NCBI GenBank assembly: GCA_007922225.1
Contig: ML679974.1
Coordinates: forward strand, 6,003,105-6,067,104
DNA from: Emydura subglobosa
Lineage: Eukaryota; Chordata; Testudines; Chelidae
Reading direction: 5' to 3'
DNA: 64,000 bases
Below the pieces are notes generated by a model, which searched no databases, had not been told where the DNA came from, and worked only from the letters and a program-made list of their open reading frames with translations. The stretch's first letter is position 1, and each line of letters starts with the position of its first letter. Shown piece after piece: positions 1 to 36,600 of this stretch. A program made the translations under genes and the position numbers.

Positions 1-1960
1 CTAGAGAAGCAATGTCTTGATAGTGGATTTTCAAATAACTGTTCAGGTTGTTTGGATATGGTTGGGAGTTGGCTGATTTATTCTCCTAGAAAAACCAAAT
101 TATGGGCTCAGTTATACCCTCTGATGTGTGCATGCACCACTCATTGAACCAGGTGTTGTGCAATTTTAAATTAGTTTAAAGACATTTTTTAAAGTACCTT
201 GCTTGTGTGATGAAGGAATTTGTAATCTTATAATGAAGTTTTCAGTTTTAAAATTTAGAAACATCGCAAGCTCAGCAAATCAATGTGTATGTTCAAAATG
301 AACAATCACTAAAAATGAGGGTAGAAGTAACTCCAGTTGAGTTCACATAAAATATAGGCTACATAGAATTGAATCTTGCTAAATCATGCTCTTGCAGTTC
401 GCACAGAAAATTGGCTATCTTTCCCTAATTCTCCGCAATACTTTAATAAGGTGAGGCAGTAATGAGTTTAATATGACTAAGAATCATTTTCACTTCATAT
501 AGGCCCAGTCTGAAAATACTACCAAAAGTAATCCTTAGTACTGTAAGGCTTGAGGTTGTTTTCAGCTATCCAGTTGTAGGTCAAAACTCATTTAAATGGC
601 TAATGAACATACCTGGGCCTCAAGGACAATGGCTAGTGTAAACATCCAGTGGCTCAGGCAGCCAGATGTCCTCTTAGTGATTCTAATTCCAGTGAGAACA
701 GCACATTTGCTTTTAGAATTTCTGTCTCACCTGCCACCTATCTGTAAGGACCCTCCCCCCTCTTCCTCCACCCAGAGTGCAACCCTAGCATCTTTGATGT
801 AAGTAGAGTGATTAAAATGTCCCTGCATGTATTTAACGACCATTATCACTGTTGTTCTCTCCGGATGGGACAGTGTCTGTATTTGTAAGTGAATAGATAA
901 AGAATTTAAAACATACTATGTAATTGATAAGAAAGCATATATAACTGACAACTGTAACACCATGAAGTTGAAGCTGATTCATCAGACTTCCCTGTATCAT
1001 GAATAAACCTCTTCAGTATTGTCTATACTGCCTGATTCTTGGAGAGATTCCTTCGTGCTTTACAGTACCATGAGCAGTCACACTGAAATAAACTGCAATG
1101 ACTACAAGTAAGAGCTACTAAGCTTTTAGCTTCCAGGCCCTGTACTACAGTAAGCTTATTGATACATTATAAAATGTTAAAACTTTTAAAATCAAGCTAT
1201 AATGGTCAAAATAATAAAATGTATTTTATCAATCTTTGCTTTTCTATTTTTTGTATATTTATTTGCCTATTTGCAAAATTCAGTTGACAAAGGGTCAAAA
1301 CTTGTAATGTATTATGTATTTACTTTCAGTATTAGTTGATTGAAGCTAGGTCCTGTGCAACATTTTGGAGGTGTACTCACTTGGTAGCCTCTTCACTTAA
1401 TCCAGATTTTTTGTGTTATTATTTCAGTTAGATGTTTTAGTATATAGTGATAAATTACTCTTTAACATATTTATCTAGTGACTGTAATTAATCATACTCA
1501 AGATACTGTCGACATTAACTTTTTTGATTCTTCACTCAACCGTTATCAAACTACAACATTTCATTCAATGGTCTCAAAAAGCCCCTAAATTTCTGACACA
1601 TTCCCCTCTTTATCTGTTTCTCATAACAGTAAGTTATTAAAGTTGCTAAAATGCTAAGAGTAGCTTGGCTGTGTCATTTCATACTTTCATTATGTAGTGT
1701 AGCTGAGCTACACTACATAAACTGTGCTTAAGCATATCAAACAAAAAGACAGGTGATTCTTAAAATAACTCAGACAAAACCCGCTTGATTTACACAAGTA
1801 CTTAGCTAATCATAGATTTACACTTGTAAATCATTGTTCTCATTGTGACTATTAACATGTGGAAGAAAAGCAAGATTTACATTACAAAAAAAGGTTTATT
1901 TTCTTCTCCCACGTGGGGAATCTCATTTTAGTAGCCTGAACAGCTCTTTTGATCCATCAT
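1..1960. other. Upstream intergenic sequence, no gene recognised
   Basis: This AT-rich stretch contains no long open frame, no RNA gene and no recognisable exon. In mammals CIITA lies head to head with TVP23A on this side. I looked for coding similarity on the - strand and saw none, so any CIITA sequence is probably beyond the window edge. The only distinct structure is the palindrome at 1690-1720. Confidence 0.5.
1690..1720. repeat. 31-bp palindrome with 15-bp arms
   Basis: Positions 1690-1704 and 1706-1720 are exact reverse complements around a single central G. The arms read TTATGTAGTGTAGCT and its complement. No transposon ends or coding sequence surround it. Confidence 0.85.
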
Positions 1961-1961
1961 T

Positions 1962-2338
1962 GCCATAGACTATAAGGTCAGAAGGGACCATTATGATTAT
2001 CTAGTCTGACCTCCTGCACAATGCAGGCCACATAAATTCATCCACCCACTCCTGTAATAGACCCCTGACCTAAGACTGAGTTACAGAAGTCCTCAAATAA
2101 TGATTTAAAGACTTCAAGNNNNNNNNNNNNNNNNNNNNNNNNNNNNNNNNNNNNNNNNNNNNNNNNNNNNNNNNNNNNNNNNNNNNNNNNNNNNNNNNNN
2201 NNNNNNNNNNNNNNNNNNATTCCTTCCCGACTCCAAATATGGGAATCGGCTAAACCCTGAGCATGTGGGCAAGAGTCACCAACTAGACACCCAGAAAGAA
2301 TTCTCTGTACTAACTCAGAACCCGCCCCATCTAACACT
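1962..2338 (-). mobile_element. CR1 LINE 3'-region fragment (interrupted by the assembly gap)
   Basis: The sequence starts with the reverse complement of a CR1 tail region (GGTCAGAAGGGACCATTATG) and is nearly the same as the copy at 7772-8236, including the stretch with the CACCCAGAAAGAATTCTCTG motif. Read on the + strand it is the reverse of CR1 transcription. The missing middle lies in the run of N. Confidence 0.85.
2119..2218. other. Assembly gap of 100 N
   Basis: Exactly 100 unknown bases occur here. This is the usual placeholder for a gap of unknown size, so the true distance between the CR1 halves may not be 100 bp. Confidence 1.
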
Positions 2339-2462
2339 CCCCCCACTAACAGCCTGGTCCCCTTCCCCCCCACTAACAACCCCATCCCCCACTAACAGCC
2401 CAGTCCCCTTCCCCACCCCCCACTAACAACCTACCCCCCACTAACAGCCCGGTCCCATACCC
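2337..2462. repeat. C-rich minisatellite upstream of TVP23A
   Basis: About five imperfect units of roughly 22-27 bp repeat the core CCCCACTAACARCC followed by a variable C-rich piece (for example GGTCCCCTTCC). The array begins directly where the CR1 fragment stops and ends about 320 bp before the TVP23A start codon. Confidence 0.75.
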
Positions 2463-2780
2463 ACACTCCCACAACAACTTGGTCCCCCAACAGCCTCGAT
2501 CCCTAGGTCCTCTCCCCCCCAGCCTGTTCCAACGCAAACGGCTGGGTGACTTTCACCCCCAACCCCCCTCCATAGCCCGGGCCGCCTCTGCTCCAGCCTG
2601 CCACTTCTCCTGGGGCCCCGGCCGGACTCTTTTCGCTGTGACACCTGGCCACTCCCTTCCCCCCGCTCCTTAGCAACCGGCCGTGCCTGGCCAAGGAGGC
2701 AGCCCAAGCTGGACCCGCACGGACTAGGGCTGTGGGGACCGGTCCGGGAGCATCCGGCTGCGCTCCGAGCGGACGGGAAG

Positions 2781-26017
<23,237 letters not shown>

Positions 26018-27260
26018 GTGACCACGTAAGTTGAGGACTGATACTGGAAAAATGGATAAGCAACAAAAGACATTTATTAAAGCAGTTCTTGATAAGTAAC
26101 ACTATTCTAGAACTATCAACCCTGTCTGAACAAGAGTAAAGAACTGCTTGGTCAGAACATGTCAAACTCATATTTTTAGTGACGGAGTTCCTTTGCTACC
26201 AGTTACAAACTAAATACTTAAGCTAAAAGGCAATGTGTGCAGGAAGGAATTTACATCTTTACTTAAACAGGCTAAAAGCTAGCTTTAAAACCTACGCTGC
26301 AATTTCTTTCTTCAGTTTGAGAAGTTAATGTAGAATTTGTTTGTTAATGACTGCATTCATTTTAATCAACAAGATAAACCTTGGAGGATTCCTGCTCTTG
26401 GGTGTTTCTAATACTCAGTTCTGTGGTATTCAGACTATATAGATCATGCAGCATAATTTCAGAAGTGTAATATAAAAGACAACTGCTGTTTTCCCACAGT
26501 ATGTGCTACTCATTTCTCAGAGTTTGGGATGGTTAATCACTGGATAAGTCAGACGACTTATTAACACACGCAGGCTGAGAATACCCCTCCTAAATGAGCG
26601 CACAGTAGAGTTGTTGCCCATCCCCTTTTTCTTTCCTCCTTCATGCCAGAATTTAGCCAGAGGGAGGGAGTCTAGAATCAGAGATTGGGATGAGGAACAC
26701 AGAGGAAAGCACATTTGACAGGGATTTCTGGCAACACTATCTTTATTACTTAGTGAATAAAGCCTGAACATTGACTTATTTCCTTGCTATAAATCAAGTC
26801 AACTCATTCTGTTATACAGCCCCCAGTCAAGTTTGTTGATTTAAAGCACATGCAATTAATCTTTCTTGGACACTTGCCCTCTAACTTCCTGTATTACAAA
26901 CAAGGAAATTAATGTTAACTTATCTAAGTAAAAAACATTGGTTAGTAATTTTTTCCCCACTAGGCTGAAACTTATTTTTCCTTTCCCAGACACTCTGGTC
27001 ACAAAAGAGGAGACAATCTTAAATTTAACTGACTGCACTCTAAATATGGAACTCTACTAATCAAAGAAAAAGATGTCCGAATGATCTTATTCAATGACAT
27101 AACATGGAAATGCACACTACAATTAATCCTCAAATGAAGAAGGCTTGAAAGTACTAATATTTAAAAGAGGCTCAGGTAAATGGGAGGCATTACATATGTC
27201 CCAATGAAAATATGTATTTAATATATAAGAGTTTCTGAATAAAGTCTGTATGTGCACGTC
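26018..27260 (+). other. TVP23A: TVP23A 3' UTR with candidate poly(A) signals
   Basis: AATAAA occurs at 26756-26761 and 27238-27243 downstream of the stop. Either could end the transcript. The second would place the 3' end about 300 bp from the opposing NUBP1 poly(A) signal. No other gene is visible in the interval. Confidence 0.5.
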
Positions 27261-27552
27261 TCTGGAGATTACATTCACTAATCACACATACAAGATTTCA
27301 GGAATCACAATCTTGCATGTAGGTAGCACCTTTTATACACAGTGACTTAATTCTATAAACTTATAATAAAGTTTTGAGACATCAGGTGGATTAGCTGGTG
27401 TTCAAATATGGTGCTCACACACTACAAGAACAGGGAAATTAAGGCAAGGACATTATTAAAAATTATTTATTTGCAATATAGAAAAGGAGAAGTCTTTACA
27501 TTCTTCCTATCAATTCAGCACACAGTAGTTGCTTTCCTATAATTAACTGCAC

Positions 27553-27558
27553 ATTTAT
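27553..27558 (-). promoter_or_regulatory. NUBP1: NUBP1 poly(A) signal AATAAA
   Basis: The - strand hexamer AATAAA lies only 12 nt after the NUBP1 stop codon. If used, it gives an unusually short 3' UTR. Further T-rich sequence to the left could hold later signals. Confidence 0.6.
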
Positions 27559-27570
27559 TCCATTCCTTGG

Positions 27571-27620
27571 TTAGATAATCTTTTCTTGTGAGTGGTGTAG
27601 GCCACAATATTCTTGAATCC
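27571..27620 (-). CDS. NUBP1: NUBP1 terminal coding exon 11
   Basis: It encodes [15 protein letters not shown] and a TAA stop at 27571-27573, completing an arginine codon from exon 10. Human ends RIQEFCNLHQ then a short variable tail, so the match is clear although the exon is short. Confidence 0.92.
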
Positions 27621-30600
27621 CTGCAAAGAACCAAAACAAGGTAGTAGTGAACTTAATATTTATTATGTATTCTTGATCACCTCAAAGATTTATTGCATGC
27701 TGTGGGCATAAGTCACAAAATTTTGTCTATTACCTTAATTTATATTTGAAATGCTTTAAAGAATTTCCCAACATGCTGTTATCAGACACATTGTTTTCTA
27801 TTTGAATACTTTCTGTACTTTGTACATCTGCTCTTCCAGAAGTGTAAGAGAGTGACATATTTAAAACTTCACTCACTGGTAATCTACCAAATTCCATTTT
27901 AAAAAATGCCTGCTTATAAAATAGTTTTGCTAACTTTCTACAAATAAGGGTATACATGATGTATTTGCTGGAACTCAATAAAAGTCAAAATAAGCTATAG
28001 AAGCCACACTTATTTTAGTCAGCTGGAGTTAAATAGCTATAATTTTAACAGAATTTAATTATTTACAATGTAAAAAGATAACAAATGGTGCAATTTCATG
28101 ATTCTTGTACTGAACATTCTGCCAAAATTATGCTGTTGGTACCTTCATAACGTATTTTAGAAGGTAAGTGCTCAGAGAAATCATTCACACATCAGCTTTC
28201 TAACATGACATACTTACTTTGGATGATATTCCTATAAGATGAAGTAGCTGGGGACTCAGGTATTTCAGACAAAAACGACTGGCCTTTATCACAACTTTTT
28301 CCTAGGGAAAAAGATAAAAACCATTGTGATGCTAGAAAAAAAATATAAACACTGCCTATAATCTATCCCCACCACCTCTTTTGTTGTATCAGTTCAGTGA
28401 ACCAAGGGCTTCTGCTCTTGTAACAACCCATCCTGTGTCAGTAACACATAAATGAGGTGTGGTAGCTATTTTCTTATAAATAACTATTAGAACGAAATAG
28501 CAGAATAATGTAGTTTTTCAGGCCCTAGTTCTCCTAGATTTAGAAGTTTATTCACATGTCCTGTCTATCATCATCATAATTCCACCTACAGGGGATGTTG
28601 TTCCTTAATTTCATGGAAGAGCAGCACCACGTTAGTCTAGCATTACACTAGATAGTGTAAACTGGTGTGTGTTATTACATACTAGCTCTTATCTTTTAGT
28701 ATATCTAATTATAACTGAAAAATTCCAGCTAAATTCATATAACAAGCAGTTTTTCAGTTAAAGCTCTAGTTTTAACTTTATCAAAACTTGATGTTACAGA
28801 TTTTACTTTTCCTTATGGTATGGTTTCATCCAGTCTGCAATTGTAAAAAAAACTGCACGCTATAAATAAGTCATTTTAATAAAGGTTAAAGGCTGACATG
28901 ATAACTTCCTGCGAAGGTTTAAATAGTAATCACTTTACTCATTTCAGACCCAACTATTATCACAGTTCCACAAACTTTAGATTTAAAGGAATTTTAACAA
29001 AAGTCAGCCATTAGACACTGTTTTATCACAATGAGTAAGGCTAACAGTTGATATACCAAAAATAACCCTAAAGAAATGGTACACACTTTGTTCCTTTGTA
29101 TGAGGTAATTTGCCAAGATTACCTATTTGAGGATCTAGGGGTACTTTACCCAGGAGAGAAATATTTAAATTTTGGCACATCTTCTCTGCTCCTCCAGTTG
29201 TTAGAGGAAAGATTTGAGATTCATTCTGTTATGTGGGAAAAACAAACAAAAACCAAAAATGACAAGTAATACAAGACAACTTCAAAAAGACCATTTTGAG
29301 AACAACATTTTTTTTCAGTTTTGTGTAGTGGTATCTTCCAAACATCACTTATTTGAAATTCCAATTAAAACAGGACCATATGTTCTGGGCTTCTGAAGGC
29401 TGTGTATGATAATATGCTAGGAAACAATTGCTAAATACATTGGAGGTCCACACAATTAAGACATTTGATCTAAGCTTTCACACAAATCATTTCTGCCCAC
29501 CAAGAGCATTTTAGGTGCACATATAAATCACAAGTACTATTTCTAATACATTTGTCCTCTATTCTTCTAGTTTATATTACTATTCATCCAAGACACTTAC
29601 TCTGGTATACATAGTCCTAATTTTAAAATAATGCATTAGAGTTTATAAATTAAAAGAGTGATAGATGTGAAAGTAGACTGTGTGGCCAGCCATAAGCTGT
29701 CAATATTCTTTAATTCTGACCTGCAAAAACCTAATTCTTTCCAAGACTTGAGACTCCTGAGCAGAGACTGACAATTATGTCTGATTTTTCAAGCACTCAT
29801 ATTGCTTTGAGGATGCATTCAAACGGGTAAAAAGTTGAAGCCAATAAACTCACCTTAAACTTATAAATCTATGTTCCCAAAAGAAGCAGGTAATCATTGC
29901 ATTAGTCTGCATGTTTGAATGGTTATTACCATCCTTAAATTATTCTCCAGCTGGGTCAGTAACATGTCATTTGTCATTTCTCTCCCTAGCGCATCTCAGA
30001 CTCCATGTTTGTCATGACTGGCACATAGTCAGGCAAAGGAATGTTTTTAGAAAACGCTTATGGTACGCAGTGCAGCTACAGCCCATTCCATAATGCTCCC
30101 AATTTGCACTTTTATTTGTTGAAAAGGGCAAGAAAGTTCTGAAGCAAAAGCAGTACATGTAGCTCACTTAGATAATAGGTTTATCAGGAGTTCCATCTCT
30201 AAATGTTTGCATACGCTTCTAGAAACAAACTAAACAAGAAGTGGAGGGATGCAGTAGTGCTTGAACACAAAGTGCTTCAGAAGTTTCCTACAATCACAGA
30301 AGCTGCAACTATCAGCTATTCAGAGATGGAAGTCAGCAGCTCCTCATAGTGGGGGCATTTAAGAAATAGAGTTGTTAACACAGATCTTAAAATAGGTCTA
30401 TTATTCAAATACAGATATCAAACATGTAACATCCCGCTACGTAGCTGAAGCCTCCATGTCAAAATTGCTATTTATACACTCTCCTGGTTCCTCAAGGAAC
30501 CTGCAAAATTAGTCCTTGGCCTCAGGAAAGCACCTTATGTAACTAAGGACAACAGTAACTGTATAAAGAAGCTTGATGCTGTTTCCAACCAACAGAAAAC

Positions 30601-33600
30601 AGAAACTTTTCTATTCTACTCCAAAAAGGATTGTCTTAATAAATAGTTTTATTGAGGAGATCAAACGGGTTTCCATGGTTAAACAAACAAATACACATTT
30701 GGAATGCGTATAATTAAGAATGAAAATATAAGTAGTAAGATTTAGATAGTCTTACCTTACATTTTGGACATACAAAGCCACTCATATTTTCAACAACACC
30801 TATGACTGGCAGTTTCACCTTATGACAGAAGTTGATCTCTTTTCGAACATCCTGAAGTGATACTTCCTATCAATAATAATCATGCAGAAGCAAATGTTAT
30901 TTTGTTAGTTAGTCCACATGTACTTGTCTTTTTCCATTTATAGATTTTCCCTGCAAAGAAAACTTTTCTATCACAGAAATCTTTCAAGCAACTGTTACAA
31001 GAGCTCTCATTGAATTCTTGCTGACTTCTCTTCAAAGTCCGAGCATGTTTTCCACCATCAGATTAAACATATAACCTACTGTCTGGTTTACTCAATTAAG
31101 GTATCTTCGGTCTTGAGACTGCCCAAAGATTATCAATCTGTTTATATCTTTATTCCATCAGTTTTGCTTCCAACAATTCTGGCATGGGTTCAACCATATT
31201 TATGCATATCATCTGCATTCATGTCATATCAGTGAAAAGTATTCTTTAAATACAAGAGATTATGCAAATATTACTTTTATATCATCTACTGTTTATAAAA
31301 AGACAAAAAAACTAAACTGGTGAGAATGTTGAGGAAGATTTGCAAGAATGAGCTTACTCACTTTTTCTGACTTAAATTCAAAGACCACTGCCTAACCCTC
31401 ACCCTTCTCATTCATGTGCTTGAGTTTGAGTTTATTTCCTTCTACTCTTTCCTACCACATACCTTGCATTCTGCTTACTACTCAGTATTCCACTTGTGCC
31501 TATGGACATTTTCTTGTTGCTCCTACAACACTGGACCTCGTCCTGCACAATTGGCCTCTTCTCACCCTCCCTCAAATTGCCCACCAAGAACACAACTTTG
31601 ATTTAGCTAGATTTCTGCCACTAATCTCAACTCTGGTGCCTGACTTTAAACAAAAAAGTCCCCTCCACAAAAAGAAAAAAAACAACAACACACCCACACA
31701 CTTCCACCTTGGGTTATAGTATACAAAAAATCAAAGGCTTTGCTTTTCTTTAAAAAGGGTCAACATGACTCTTCCCCCCCACCTACTCCAAGATTAGTAC
31801 CTTCCTGCTGTCTAATGTTCTCTCTCTATACTTCCCTCCTACCACCATCTGTAAGTCAGTATTGCAAGTACCTGAAGGCAAAGGACTTTGAAGTCTGTAA
31901 CATGCCACAGATATATATACACAAATTCAAGATCTTGTCATTTAAATGTGAAAATTCTTTTCTTGATCTCCGAATGTCAAGATGGTGATGTTCAGAGCTA
32001 GAACTGCTGCTATTGCAATGCACTTGAGCTCTAAGAATGAGCATTCAATAATTTGGATGCAATGAATGGATCATGCTGGGCATGGGTCCCAAATGGTGGG
32101 AAGAAGATTCTGAAGCCAAGTGGGTGAGTTAAATCATCTCCTCCCGTGGAGAGACATTCCTCTACCACCCTTTGGGCCTACATACTACAGGTGATTGATA
32201 TAGTCTGTTCTGTAAGCTTTGTAAGTATTCCAAAGCAAAGATTTGATATAACTGATATCACATTTGTAGCTGAAAAAATTACTTCTCTTACCTGAGGGGT
32301 AGTGATTATAACTGCTCCATCTATATGTGTGGCACTTAGATATTGCACAATCGATAAATGTTCATCTGAAGTACCTGGAGGTGTATCTACAATAAGGTAG
32401 TCAATTTCACCCCAATCCACATCACGAAGAAATTGTTTGATCATTCCTAAAAATAGATGCAAAATGAATTAATAAAATTTGAAATTTAGAAACATACAAG
32501 CTAGAAATAGTAAGTGTGCAGAGTTTTCTCAATCTCCATTGTAAACTTAAGAGACAATAGCTTGAGTGAAGTTCAGTATTTAGTCTGTTATTCAAAAAGT
32601 CTGAAAAGCACTATGAGAATCTAGTCTGTGCTAAAAGATTACGCCAAATATGACTGCAGCCACACTCCAAATCTCAAAGTATGGGTCTACTCTGCCAGTA
32701 TGTAAAATGGCATCTTCTCACTTGAAAGATCTGCTCTGTGTCTGACTTCAGTAATGCTATATTTTTACTTCTGTTAGCACTGCAGATCCAACACAGATGA
32801 GTGAGATGGATTCTATTCATGTGTATTGTAATTATTTACCAAGTTCCAATCAGTTACACCTGTAAAACTCCATCTGTGGCAGGGTATAACAGATGTCACT
32901 AAAGCCGTAATTCTGCCTGTCATTACTGGTAGTGATCGTATGAGGTAAAGAATTCAGTTTTACTCTCAGATCAGATCATTTGCAAGGATGGTACTTAGAA
33001 AATATCTTTTCAAATGGTCCTTTTAAATATAAAAGGTTTTGGATGCAACAATCCTGGACCCTCACAATATCAGTACAGAATCACTCTTCAGAAAAATCTG
33101 CACCTTAAATTATACTTGAAATAGAGCATTCTGCTCAAATTTCTCTATGTTTTAACTTATGCACTGTCAAACTAGAATTGAGTATTAGCAATAAAAAGTT
33201 AGGTACATTCTATTTCAGAAGATTAGGTTCTATTTCTGATTTAGTTACATGTAAGCAGAAAAAAGGGCTAAAACAAAGTAATTTTAGAGCTACAGTAAAA
33301 TGAAAATCATGGTTCTGAAAAAAGGATAAGCAGTTTTATTACATAAATCCATCAGCAGACTTGCAAAACTGGCTCAAAAGAATATTACTATCTATTGCAA
33401 TAATTAAATGATCTAACTTCCTTTCCGTTTTTTTTTTAAATGTGCAAAGGGATAATAAAACAAACGATATAGGTTTAAAAGGATAAATTATTAACCAAAT
33501 AAGACAGTTTTGCTACCTATGTTCATTTTAAAAAAAAATGAAAATTATGGTGTTAAACATTGAGATTTCTTTCAGATACGTAATCAGTTTAGGAATCTTT

Positions 33601-36600
33601 TTTAAAATATGATCAATATCCATGCCTATTTAAGGAAGTTAATTAGACCTGTGTTAACACTGGACAATAAACTGTACATATAAATGCTGTCCAAGTGTGA
33701 AAAAAGTGTAAAATTTACATTTTAGTTATCAGTAGATAAGTTCACAGAAGGTAGGTCCATCAATAGCGATTAGCCAGGATGGGCAGGGATGCAAAACCAT
33801 GTTTCTGAAGTGTCCCTAGCCTCTGTTTGTCAGAAGCTGGGAATGGGCAACAGGGGATGGATCACTTGATGATTACCTGTTCTGTTCACTCCTTCAGAAG
33901 CACTGTCAGAGGACAGGATACTGGTCTAGACGGATCACTGGGCTGACCCACAATGGCCGTTCTTATGTTGTATGCATGCAATAATATTTTATCAAATATA
34001 TACTCCTCAGTTTGTTCTGATTATGTTAGAGAGCTCAGTTCAATATGAGTAGAACCCTGTGCGGATACAAATATGTGGATCCGCATCCGACTGGCATCCA
34101 CGAGAATAAACTTCTTTCCAACTCATAATCCGCCCTCCCTCTTTTACATGTATCTGCATCTACACCATCCAACAGCTGTTCAGCTGCTCCAGCCCTGCCC
34201 CAGAAGTCCCGGAAAGTCAATCCATTACCTCCGTGACCATCTGATTGGCAAAAAATGGTCCACAGATATAAAGTGGATATCCATGGATTTGCAGGGCTCT
34301 TATTACAAGATGGCATTTCATTGTACTACAGGATGGTTAAGAATAACTGCTTTTCCAACAAACCAAGTTTTATATGGAAAAAAAGAAGCACTGTTTAAAT
34401 TGCAATAGTTTATGCTCCCCAACACAACAAACAATAAAAACACATGAGATACAGACCATTTTTTTTGGGTCCCCTCCAGATAACAGCATCATCAGGACTA
34501 CTGAGCAAGAACCCCACTGACATGACACTTAAGTTTTCTTCAACGTACTAGAAGAGAGGGTGCATACTATTAAAATAGCCCAGTAAGAAATTTACTTGTT
34601 AAAATAACACCCTTACCAGTTCTTAACATATTTGAATGGAGCAAAACATGGTTTCAGAAAATGGATGTTGGAGGAAAAGTAAGGACACTTCATTTTTTCA
34701 CTCAACGGCTACATGATTTCTGTACCACAGCCAGTAATCTGACTACATTTACATGTTAAAGAACTTTTTACAAACCGATAAAGCCAATTACTGCAATAAT
34801 CTTCTTAGAATTGCTACTGGAAAGGCATGTGGCTAAAATGAATTCCCTTTCTCTCCAAGCATCAGAAAAGTATTTGTGAATAGGATACGTGTAAGGTGGC
34901 ATGTACAAAAGTTTGAACAAAAGCTGAAATATTTCCATATACATTTTGTTAAGAACATCACCTCAATTATTCCTTGGGATTTAATTATCTGCAGCTTTAT
35001 AACTGAAAATGAAACATTGTGCAAGTGCACGAGAATCGAAACAACAAAACCAAACTAGTCTATTTTCATTGTCCAAGCCAAAAATAAGTGTAAAAGGAAA
35101 CAGTTGAAAAAGCGAAACATTACTTTGTTTTAAAATGTTCAAGTTATAATAACCTTTTGTGGTGTTAGTAACAGAAGGAATTTTTTAAAAGCTATTATTT
35201 TTAACCTTCGTGCCCCTTTAAGAAATAGGACTTCTGTATATGGAAAAGAGTGGGTGGGAGGGAAAATATAGTCCTGGTTTCTCTCTGAAATAAGCACATC
35301 TAAACTGTTTTATTTAAAGAAAAAAGGAAAAGCCACCCACTAACTTACCACCGGAGACCATCCAGAACCACTCTGGTGAACCTGAGGATAAAAGCAATGT
35401 TTTAAAAACTGTATATGCAATATATAAGCAAGTTATGTAAAATATAAGCTACATTCTAATGCTACATTTCAAACCAGATATTAAGAAATATGCTGTCTGT
35501 CTAATTGTACTAAAAGAGTCAAATGGCCATATAAGAAACTGCAAAAAGCCAGAGTTCCTGAAATTGTTATCCTAATTATGAATTCTGTTGATGTGGATCA
35601 AGTAGCTGTTGCAGCAAACATGCTGCTTAACAATTTGCAATATAGCCCTCATACCCTTGCTGCAGAAAAGTTGACCCTGAAGGACAGAAATATTTGAAAG
35701 AAGGAAAGAGCCAGATGCTGATATCCCTATACTTACAGATATTGGCTATCTGCTGAAAGTCTGCTACAGAGAGAAGGTTTGGTCATAAAACAACAAAACC
35801 AGAAAGGGGACTGGCAACCAATTCCAGAGAAACACAAGTATGTACAAACTTCTCTCAAAAGACAATGCTTCGCTATGCCAATGGCATTACCTTTCTATTG
35901 ATGTGTCAGCCTGATCATAGATAAATGCCTTACGAAAGGCTGCTAATCCTATGGCAAAGAGGGCTCAAATATCTTTCTAATACAAACACAGTACCATGAC
36001 ATAAGCATTGTTTAAAAGTAAATACCCTGTTCAGGATGGTAAGTGCCTTTCTCTTATGGCAATTAGCTTAAAGGAAACAAAGGAAAAACCTTGCTAACAC
36101 CAATGGTGCACCAGATGATTACACAGTGTGCCTCTACATCTCAAAAAACCAATAAGATTTCTGAAATTTTAGTGATAGGCACTTTGTACAAAGTGATGAT
36201 TCTTCAGTATTATAGTCATAAAATGAACTTTGTTGCTTTTGAAATTGTTATCCTGGCATTAACTATTTACATGAAGTGTGCAACTTATTTGTACAAACTA
36301 GTCAAACTGTGCTGAATTTGGAGGGGCTCAGTTTGCTTTTTATTATTTAAGTATTTCCACACCTTCCCCAAGAAGTTATTCTTAAACAAGCCCTAAATAT
36401 AGAAAAAAAAACCCGAAAGGCAAATTGCGAGTAAAGTAGAGCTTCCAGTAAATAACCTCTTAGGCCACTTAAGACAAGATATGCTTACTGGTTTTAAAAC
36501 AAAACAAAACTCCTCATACCTGTTCTCCCTCCAGACCCATCATTTTAGGGATTGATGGTCCACAAATATCTATGTCCAGCAGAGCAACCTAAAAATAAAG

